Assembly: GCA_020347585.1 (NCBI GenBank)
Contig: CP070733.1
Location: 1,672,836 to 1,683,293 of the forward strand
From: Pseudomonadota bacterium
GTDB taxonomy: Bacteria > Pseudomonadota > Gammaproteobacteria > CAMYNG01
DNA: 10,458 nucleotides
Reading direction: 5' to 3'
Shown: piece after piece, positions 5,524-10,458 of the stretch
Position numbering within the stretch: position 1 is the stretch's first letter
How the letters are laid out: each line of letters begins with the position of its first letter
Notes under the pieces: generated by a model
Seen by the model: only the letters and a program-made list of their open reading frames with translations
What the model was told of the DNA's origin: nothing
The model's database searches: none
Program-made: the position numbers and the translations under genes

Positions 5524-5889
5524 ATGACTGATATCATTCGTTATGTTACCGAGAACGAGGCGTACCAGGATGACCCCCACGGGCATCTGAACGAACTGGA
5601 GCGGTGGAGCGAGGAAATCGCCGAAAGACTCGCGCTGGGCGAGGGCCTTGCGTTGACCGCGGAGCACTGGGACGTGCTGTTTTTCCTGCGCAGCTATTTC
5701 AAACTAAATGGCCCGGTATCGACCGCGCGCGAGCAGTCGCAGATACTGGAGCGCCAATTCCGCATCGAAGGCGGCAAGCGCTACCTGTTCCAGCTTTTTC
5801 CGGGCGGGCCGGTGCGCCAGGCGAGCCACATTGCAGGGCTGCCGTTGCCCGCGGGCAGCGCCGATCTGTCGTTTGGCACCGTTGAATAA
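5524..5889 (+). CDS. DsrC/TusE-fold protein lacking both redox cysteines (121 aa)
   Basis: The DsrC-family core is clear: W28-S-E-E-I-A (family DWxxxxA), LTAEHWDVLFFLRSYF (44-59), the YLFQLFPGGP block (87-96) and RQASHIAGLPLPAGS (98-112). DsrC carries a persulfide/trisulfide on two C-terminal cysteines 11 residues apart, and TusE keeps only the last. Here both positions are serine (S101 and S112, exactly 11 apart), the protein contains no cysteine, and the chain runs nine residues past the usual end. It therefore cannot relay sulfur. Cysteine-free DsrC homologues have been proposed as regulatory proteins (the name RspA, recalled, not verified). GAGGGA at 5509-5514 gives a good ribosome binding site for the ATG at 5524. 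The next gene, 58 bases downstream, encodes the second four-cysteine protein and is probably co-transcribed. Confidence 0.9.
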   Translation: MTDIIRYVTENEAYQDDPHGHLNELERWSEEIAERLALGEGLALTAEHWDVLFFLRSYFKLNGPVSTAREQSQILERQFRIEGGKRYLFQLFPGGPVRQASHIAGLPLPAGSADLSFGTVE

Positions 5890-5902
5890 TTGTTTGGTGC
5901 CG

Positions 5903-5934
5903 TAGCGCCGCTGGACGCCCTGTTCTTGGCGCTA
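5903..5934 (+). other. Intercistronic stem-loop between DsrC-like and four-cysteine genes
   Basis: TAGCGCC (5903-5909) and GGCGCTA (5928-5934) are perfect complements around an 18-base loop. No T-run follows, and the stem ends 13 bases before the GTG start at 5948. It could set the ratio of the two products or hinder initiation at the second gene; it may also be chance. Confidence 0.3.
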
Positions 5935-5947
5935 GTGCCGGTCGCCC

Positions 5948-6364
5948 GTGACTGATCCCGACTACAAATGCGCGTTTGCCGCAACGTTGATCGGCCACGA
6001 CTATGGCTGTGAGCACGCCGCGGGAGTGGTACGCCGGGGCGGCCCCGATATCGCCTGCCGCGATGAGCAGGCACACCGCCTGTGTGGTCTCACCTATGAA
6101 ACACTAAAGACTGCGGCGCTTCCGGCTTTCGGTGTTGAAGACGACCTGTTGAGCATGCCACACAGCGTCATGGCCAAGGTGCAGTTTGGCGGCCTGTTGG
6201 GGTTGCAGCAGGTGCTGGACGGAAGCGCCACCGGTGCTGGCCAGGTGGACAACATCGCGCAGTTGGTATCGCGCGTGCGCGCGCGTTACCCAGACCCCGA
6301 GTTGCTGCCGCTGCAGGAGATCGTGCCAACGATTACCGCTGTGAAACTGCGGCGACGTCGTTGA
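5948..6364 (+). CDS. Four-cysteine protein of unknown function, family member 2 (138 aa)
   Basis: The second copy of the motif seen in the gene at 2352. It carries C8-x12-C21-x15-C37-x8-C46, then P71-H72-x4-K77-V-Q79-x-G81-G82-x2-G85-L86, near the end LPLQEI (120-125) and a basic tail KLRRRR. From the first cysteine to GL the two proteins align without a gap (a constant offset of 10 residues), and AC before the third-cysteine position is shared. This copy has exactly the four shared cysteines, which points to those as the functional set, perhaps for an Fe-S cluster or zinc; this is inferred. There is no signal peptide. The start must be GTG at 5948: an in-frame TAG lies at 5933-5935 and no other start lies between. 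No Shine-Dalgarno is seen. Its position behind the DsrC-like gene suggests the two act together. Confidence 0.85.
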   Translation: MTDPDYKCAFAATLIGHDYGCEHAAGVVRRGGPDIACRDEQAHRLCGLTYETLKTAALPAFGVEDDLLSMPHSVMAKVQFGGLLGLQQVLDGSATGAGQVDNIAQLVSRVRARYPDPELLPLQEIVPTITAVKLRRRR

Positions 6365-6390
6365 CGCGTGCGCCGTCGGCGGGAAAAGTC

Positions 6391-6403
6391 GCGGCAAAGC
6401 CGC
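6391..6403. other. Short hairpin upstream of mltF
   Basis: GCGGC, three A bases, GCCGC form a perfect 5-bp stem in the 78-base gap between the four-cysteine gene and mltF. No T-run follows. It is too short to call a terminator with confidence. Confidence 0.2.
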
Positions 6404-6442
6404 TAACATGTCGAGTGTGTATGTAGTTGGTCCCGGCAGGTA

Positions 6443-7942
6443 ATGTTCCTGGTGTCAGTCCTGCGATACTCCTGTGTTGTACGCGTACGGCGGTTACCCG
6501 GCGGGTTATCCAGTATCGCGTTTCCCGCGTACCTCCTCTTGGTGTTGCTGGCGTTGCCGCTCGGCGGGTGCGGCAAGGATTCTGACATCAGCAACGGCAG
6601 TGGCCCGACTGGTTTGCGCCTGCCGCGCCTCGACACCTCGCTCACGCGCATCAAATCGCGCGGCGAGATTGTCTTCCTCACCAGAAACTCACCCACCACC
6701 TATTACGAAGGGCGCGACGGGCTTGCCGGCCTAGAGCATGACATGGCGCAGGCCTTCGCCACGCATCTTGAGGTGCGGGCCAGGTTCGAGATCCGCGACA
6801 GCCTCTCCGACATTCTCGATGCCCTGAAAAATAACGAGGGTGATGTTGCTGCCGCCGGCTTGAGCGTAACGCGCGGGCGCACCGGTGAGTACCTGTTCGG
6901 GCCGAGCTATCAGGCAATCCAGCAAAAGGTGGTGTGCCGACGCGGCGGTGCCGCACCGCGCTCGGTGGCTGACCTCGATGGGCTGGACGTGTTGATTGCG
7001 TCCGACAGCAGCTATGTGGAGCGTCTTGTAGGACTGCAGGCCGAGTATCCCGAATTGAGCTGGCGTGAAACGGATGAGATGACTACCGAGGAAATACTCG
7101 CGATGGTATGGGACAAGAAGGTGGACTGCACGGTTGCCGACTCGAACATCGTGGCGATAAATCGTCGCTATCACCCCGAGCTCGATGTGCGTTTCGATCT
7201 AGGGAAGCCCGAGTCCCAGGCGTGGGCGATGCAGCCTGACGCCCGCGTGCTCAAGGGCGTCGTGGAAAAATGGTTCTCCGGCTACCAGGAGCGCGGGGAT
7301 CTGGACCAGCTCATAGAGCGCTACTACGGGCACATCGAGGTCTTCGACTACGTTGACACCCGGCGCTTTGTACATCGTATGAAAAAACGCCTGCCGAAAT
7401 ACCGGCGGTTGTTTGAAAAGGCAGCAGCGAAATACGGTTGGGACTGGACGCTGCTCGCCGCCATGTCGTACCAGGAATCACATTGGAATCCGCGCGCCAA
7501 GAGTCCCACCGGTGTGCGTGGCATAATGATGCTGACCTTGCCCACGGCCCGTGAGGTGGGTGTCAAGAGCCGCCTGGATCCGGCGCAGAGTATCGAAGGC
7601 GGCGCGAAGTACCTGGCGCGGATGCGCAAGCGGTTCGATGCGGAGATCACCGAGCCGGATCGCACTTGGCTGACGCTGGCCGCTTACAACATAGGCATGG
7701 GCCACATACACGATGCCCAGGGTCTGGCGCGCAAATTGGGCAAAAACCCGCACCTATGGAGCGATATGGCAGAAGTGCTGCCGCTACTCGCGCAAAAGAA
7801 GTACTACCGCAAGCTCAGGCACGGTTACGCGCGCGGCTATGAGCCGGTGACCTACGTCAAGCGCATTCGCGATTTTCAAGACATTCTGGAACAGCAGTTG
7901 CGGAGTGTGGTGCGAACCCCCAGCGCCGGCAGCCCCGGCTAG
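6443..7942 (+). CDS. mltF: Membrane-bound lytic murein transglycosylase F (lipoprotein, 499 aa)
   Basis: Architecture matches MltF. A basic N-terminus and hydrophobic stretch (about 25-40) end in the lipobox LGGC with acylated C43, so the protein is a periplasmic lipoprotein. An extracellular-solute-binding (SBP_bac_3-like) domain covers about 68-302, from LTRIKSRGEIVFLT to ERYYGHI, and acts as the regulatory module. The SLT lysozyme-like domain covers about 325-450. The catalytic Glu is E345 in SYQESHW, followed by GIMMLT and AYN (414-416). It cleaves the MurNAc-GlcNAc bond of peptidoglycan to give 1,6-anhydro-MurNAc ends. Length is close to the E. coli enzyme. The ATG at 6443 has only a weak AGG ahead; a GTG at 6452 would also leave an intact signal peptide. 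It converges on ispG with a 12-base gap. Confidence 0.95.
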   Translation: MFLVSVLRYSCVVRVRRLPGGLSSIAFPAYLLLVLLALPLGGCGKDSDISNGSGPTGLRLPRLDTSLTRIKSRGEIVFLTRNSPTTYYEGRDGLAGLEHDMAQAFATHLEVRARFEIRDSLSDILDALKNNEGDVAAAGLSVTRGRTGEYLFGPSYQAIQQKVVCRRGGAAPRSVADLDGLDVLIASDSSYVERLVGLQAEYPELSWRETDEMTTEEILAMVWDKKVDCTVADSNIVAINRRYHPELDVRFDLGKPESQAWAMQPDARVLKGVVEKWFSGYQERGDLDQLIERYYGHIEVFDYVDTRRFVHRMKKRLPKYRRLFEKAAAKYGWDWTLLAAMSYQESHWNPRAKSPTGVRGIMMLTLPTAREVGVKSRLDPAQSIEGGAKYLARMRKRFDAEITEPDRTWLTLAAYNIGMGHIHDAQGLARKLGKNPHLWSDMAEVLPLLAQKKYYRKLRHGYARGYEPVTYVKRIRDFQDILEQQLRSVVRTPSAGSPG

Positions 7943-7948
7943 GCGCGC

Positions 7949-7964
7949 CAGCGCTTACGCGCTG
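7949..7964. terminator. Hairpin between mltF and ispG stops
   Basis: CAGCGC (7949-7954), four bases, GCGCTG (7959-7964): a 6-bp perfect stem whose loop contains the ispG stop codon. It is shared by two convergent genes only 12 bases apart. No T-run is present. Confidence 0.3.
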
Positions 7965-9190
7965 CGCGTGGAGTAGGTCTGCTCGACGTAGTCGTTGACC
8001 AGCTGTTGGAATTCCTCCGCGATACGTTCGCCCTTGAGGGTGACGGTCTTCTCACCGTCCACGTAGACGGGCGCCTCCGGGCGCTCGCCGGTGCCGGGCA
8101 GGCTGATGCCGATGTTGGCGTGCTTGCTTTCACCTGGGCCATTGACCACGCAGCCCATCACCGCGACGGTCATTTCCTCGACACCGTGATACTGCTTGCG
8201 CCACTCGGGCATCTGGTGGCGCAGGTAGCTCTGGATGTCTTGCGCCAGCTGCTGGAAGTAGGTGCTGGTGGTGCGACCGCATCCCGGGCAGGATACGACC
8301 ATGGGCGTGAACGAGCGCAGTCCCATGGACTGCAGGATCTCCTGCGCCACCACCACCTCTTGGGTGCGATCACCGCCAGGTTCCGGAGTAAGCGAAATGC
8401 GTATGGTGTCTCCGATGCCTTCCTGCAGCAGTACGGCAAGCGCGGCGGTGGAGGCGACGATGCCCTTGGATCCCATGCCCGCCTCGGTCAACCCTAAGTG
8501 CAGTGGGTAGTCGCTGCGTGTGGACAGCTCGCGGTAGACGCGAATCAGGTCCTGCACGCCGCTCATCTTGCAGGACAGGATAATACGGTCATGTCCAAGG
8601 CCCAGTTCCTCGGCGCGCGCGGCGCTTTCCAGCGCCGAGGCGATCATCGCCTCGTCCATGACCTCCTGCGCATCACGCGGCTCGGTGCGCTGCGCGTTCT
8701 CATCCATGAGCCGCGCCAGTACCGACTGGTCGAGGCTGCCCCAGTTGACGCCGATGCGCACTGGCTTGCCGTACTTGGATGCGATTTCGATCATGCTGGC
8801 GAACTGTTCGTCGCGCTTCTTGCCGCGCCCTACGTTGCCCGGGTTGATGCGGTACTTGCCGAGCGCCTCGGCGCAGGCGGGGTGCTGGGTGAGCAGCTTG
8901 TGGCCGTTGAAGTGAAAGTCGCCGATGAGCGGTACACTGCAGTCTATCTTGTCCAGGTGTTCTCGAATATAGGGCACCGCTGCCGCGGCCTCGGCCGTGT
9001 TGACGGTGATGCGCACCAGTTCGGAACCGGCTCGCGCCAAGTCGGCTACCTGCACGGCGGTGGCGACTGCCTCGGCGGTATCGGTGTTGGTCATGGACTG
9101 GACTACCACGGGGGCGTCGCCGCCGATGGTGACTTGGCCCACCCGCACCCCGGTGGTGCGTGCGCGCTGAATAAACGATGGTTTTGTCAT
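7955..9190 (-). CDS. ispG: 4-hydroxy-3-methylbut-2-en-1-yl diphosphate synthase, flavodoxin-dependent (411 aa)
   Basis: Near-complete agreement with IspG/GcpE: IQRARTTGVRVGQVTIGG, VVVQSMTNTDT, LVRITVNT, GDFHFNGH, YRINPGNVG, IRIGVNWGSL-type and HLGLTEAG blocks in order. The [4Fe-4S] ligands are C301 and C304 (CPGCGRT) and C347 (GCVVNGPGE), with the partner Glu E354. It converts methylerythritol cyclodiphosphate to HMBPP in the non-mevalonate isoprenoid pathway, in the cytoplasm. It is longer than the E. coli form (372), with 42 rather than 31 residues between C304 and C347, as in the longer proteobacterial forms. The ATG at 9190 fits the family N-terminus; a TTG at 9208 is in frame but less likely. 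It stands alone rather than beside hisS/rodZ, and is divergent from the methyltransferase at 9300. Confidence 0.98.
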   Translation of the reverse strand: MTKPSFIQRARTTGVRVGQVTIGGDAPVVVQSMTNTDTAEAVATAVQVADLARAGSELVRITVNTAEAAAAVPYIREHLDKIDCSVPLIGDFHFNGHKLLTQHPACAEALGKYRINPGNVGRGKKRDEQFASMIEIASKYGKPVRIGVNWGSLDQSVLARLMDENAQRTEPRDAQEVMDEAMIASALESAARAEELGLGHDRIILSCKMSGVQDLIRVYRELSTRSDYPLHLGLTEAGMGSKGIVASTAALAVLLQEGIGDTIRISLTPEPGGDRTQEVVVAQEILQSMGLRSFTPMVVSCPGCGRTTSTYFQQLAQDIQSYLRHQMPEWRKQYHGVEEMTVAVMGCVVNGPGESKHANIGISLPGTGERPEAPVYVDGEKTVTLKGERIAEEFQQLVNDYVEQTYSTRSA

Positions 9191-9299
9191 GGCAACATCT
9201 TGATACAACGGGTTGGACTGCCAATGATACCATTATCGCTTTGCTCGCAGGTACGGCACCGGCGGGCGTTCAGCGCGGGGACAGTGAGGAGGTCGCACG

Positions 9300-10160
9300 A
9301 TGCCCGGAAAAAAAGACAGGAAAAAAGACAAACACAAAGGGGACAAGGCCAAGATGGCCGCGCTTGCCGATCGCCACGCCCTGTATCAAAGGTCGGTGCA
9401 GGCCCCGGAATTCGAGGTCGAGTTTTTTGACAAGACCTTTCGCGAACTACGAGGCCGCGTTCCGCTGAGTATGCGTGAGGACTTTTGTGGTACCGCGTTT
9501 CTCTCCACGGAATGGTGTAAGAGTGACGCGCGGCGCACGGCGATCGGGGTGGATATGTGTGCCGATACGCTGGCTTGGGGTACGGACCACAATCTAAAAC
9601 CGGCTGGCGACGATGTCGCCCGGCGCATTACGCTGGTTAACGCGGATGTGCGCGAGGTCAGCGAGCCGCGCGTCGATATCACGTGCGCGCTCAACTTCAG
9701 TTACTGCGTGTTCAAGACCCGTGATGAACTACGCAGTTACTTCGAACTGGCGCACGCCGGACTCAATCCGGACGGACTGCTTATGCTTGATCTGTTCGGT
9801 GGTACAGAATGTAACGACGCGCTCGAAGAAGAGACCCGCATCCCTGGTGCGAAGGCGAAGTACATCTGGGAACATGCCAGCTTTAACCCCATCGATCACC
9901 GCATCGTCTGCCACATCCATTTCGCGTTCAAGGACGGCTCGCGGCTGGACAAGGCGTTTACCTATGACTGGCGCCTGTGGAGTATCCCCGAACTGAGTGA
10001 GTTGCTCCAGGAGGCCGGTTTTTGCAAGGTGCGTGTGTATTGGGAACGCTTCGAGGAGGGATCCGACCGCAAGTACCTGGAGGGTACCGGCGAGTACTTC
10101 GAGGCAACCGAGGTGGAAAACCAGGAGTCCTGGATGGCCTACCTGGTGGCGGAGCGCTAA
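9300..10160 (+). CDS. Class I SAM-dependent methyltransferase (286 aa)
   Basis: A Rossmann-type methyltransferase with a Lys-rich N-terminus (residues 3-18: KKDRKKDKHKGDKAK region), then ADRHALYQRSVQ. Motif I is of the variant type REDFCGTAFLSTEW (59-72), lacking the usual GxGxG. An acidic residue ends beta2 (GVDM, D85), then NADVRE (D116), ALNFSYCVFKT, and LNPDGLLMLDLFGG. The C-terminal part (WRLWSIPELSELLQEAGF) is the usual late strand-helix region. I believe this subfamily, with DFCGT in place of motif I, is widespread in bacteria, but its substrate is not known to me. GAGGAGGT at 9286-9293 is the strongest ribosome binding site in the window and fixes the ATG at 9300. The basic tail suggests contact with nucleic acid or a ribosomal target; this is speculation. 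Confidence 0.92.
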   Translation: MPGKKDRKKDKHKGDKAKMAALADRHALYQRSVQAPEFEVEFFDKTFRELRGRVPLSMREDFCGTAFLSTEWCKSDARRTAIGVDMCADTLAWGTDHNLKPAGDDVARRITLVNADVREVSEPRVDITCALNFSYCVFKTRDELRSYFELAHAGLNPDGLLMLDLFGGTECNDALEEETRIPGAKAKYIWEHASFNPIDHRIVCHIHFAFKDGSRLDKAFTYDWRLWSIPELSELLQEAGFCKVRVYWERFEEGSDRKYLEGTGEYFEATEVENQESWMAYLVAER

Positions 10161-10174
10161 TGTGGGGTCGCTGC

Positions 10175-10192
10175 CGGACGCCTAGCGGTCCG
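10175..10192. terminator. Bulged hairpin between convergent genes
   Basis: CGGAC (10175-10179) pairs with GTCCG (10188-10192). GC at 10180-10181 can pair with the GC before a bulged G on the other arm, giving seven pairs around a 3-4-base loop. TAATTCTC follows on the plus strand, a poor T-run. It lies between the methyltransferase stop and the opposing hydrolase stop and is a plausible weak terminator. Confidence 0.4.
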
Positions 10193-10198
10193 TAATTC

Positions 10199-10458
10199 TC
10201 AGTTTCCGCGCGCGACCGGATGGTAGGGCGTGTGTCGAATGCGGTCGTGGGTGTGCATGCGGTATTCGACGAACGCTTCGCGGTCGTGAAAGTGCATGAA
10301 CGGGTTGCCCTCGCACTGCTCGTGGATGGTGCTGGTGGTTTTCTCCGCGTAGTTGTGGCCGGGATGAATGATGGTCCCGCCGGGCAGGTCGCGTCCGAGA
10401 CGGCGTAGGGTATCGTACATCTGTTCGGGGTCTCCACCAGCGAGGTCGCAGCGGCCGC
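10199..10458 (-). CDS. Metallo-beta-lactamase-fold hydrolase, C-terminal part
   Basis: The frame enters from the right edge of the window and ends at 10199, giving the last 85 residues. GRCDLAGGDPEQMYDTL followed by LPGGTIIHPGHNY is the late metal-site region of MBL-fold hydrolases of the glyoxalase II / persulfide dioxygenase group. The Asp of GRCD and the His of PGH are the expected metal ligands. The tail (CEGNPFMHF, REAFVEYRMHTHDR) resembles the thiolesterase-type C-terminus of that group. The N-terminal HxHxDH motif lies outside the window, so glyoxalase II, YcbL-like and persulfide dioxygenase activities cannot be told apart. An in-frame ATG lies at 10420 but is internal to the conserved domain, not the start. 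Confidence 0.85.
   Translation of the reverse strand, partial: GRCDLAGGDPEQMYDTLRRLGRDLPGGTIIHPGHNYAEKTTSTIHEQCEGNPFMHFHDREAFVEYRMHTHDRIRHTPYHPVARGN

Noticed and set aside
8498..9430. Long open frame (310 codons) on the plus strand opposite ispG
   Set aside because: It is antisense to a certain ispG, has no recognisable domain, and is a typical mirror frame of a GC-rich gene.
10451..10458. Window ends exactly on GCGGCCGC, which could hint at a cloning junction
   Set aside because: The same octamer occurs at 965-972 inside the window, the reading frame of the hydrolase continues through it, and such sites are common in GC-rich DNA.

Overview
The window looks like a housekeeping-to-accessory stretch of a GC-rich gammaproteobacterial chromosome. 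The clues are a long-form IspG, an MltF-type lytic transglycosylase, a YdcH/DUF465 protein, a stand-alone PilZ protein, and several small conserved proteins of a kind I associate with Chromatiales-like sulfur oxidisers. A DsrC/TusE-fold protein adds a hint of a sulfur-oxidising lineage, but no core dsr or sox gene is present, so the lifestyle is inference only. I see no tRNA, rRNA, CRISPR array, insertion sequence or phage gene. Strand switches are frequent and genes are closely packed; no gap without a gene exceeds about 250 bases.

Layout. 1-410 (-): start of a membrane protein of the lysylphosphatidylglycerol-synthase/flippase-like (YbhN/UPF0104) family, cut by the window edge. 624-1487 (+): a small conserved protein with a weak resemblance to PC4-type nucleic-acid-binding domains, then a PilZ c-di-GMP receptor. 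2641-1492 (-): three closely spaced genes of unknown function, the middle one with a four-cysteine signature. 2872-3267 (+): a degenerate response-regulator receiver. 3498-3292 (-): YdcH-like coiled-coil protein. 3666-4934 (+): an orphan Xre/MbcA/ParS-type antitoxin, then an inositol-monophosphatase-family enzyme in the same frame, 21 bases beyond the stop. 5279-4974 (-): small conserved protein. 5524-6364 (+): a DsrC-fold protein without any cysteine, followed by a second four-cysteine protein. 6443-7942 (+): mltF. 9190-7955 (-): ispG. 9300-10160 (+): SAM-dependent methyltransferase. 10458-10199 (-): C-terminal end of a metallo-beta-lactamase-fold hydrolase.

Most striking are three things. 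(i) Two separate genes, at 2352-1894 (-) and 5948-6364 (+), align without a gap through C-x12-C-x15-C-x8-C and a following PH-x4-KVQ-x-GG-x2-GL block. They look like members of one undescribed cysteine-motif family, possibly metal or Fe-S binding. (ii) The gene just upstream of the second copy encodes a DsrC/TusE-fold protein whose two redox cysteines are both serine, at the exact family spacing of 11 residues. It therefore cannot carry a trisulfide or persulfide and may have a regulatory role. (iii) A receiver-like protein has Glu at the phospho-acceptor position. Together with PilZ and the orphan antitoxin-like regulator, the window is rich in small signalling or regulatory proteins, but a single connected pathway cannot be shown from sequence alone.
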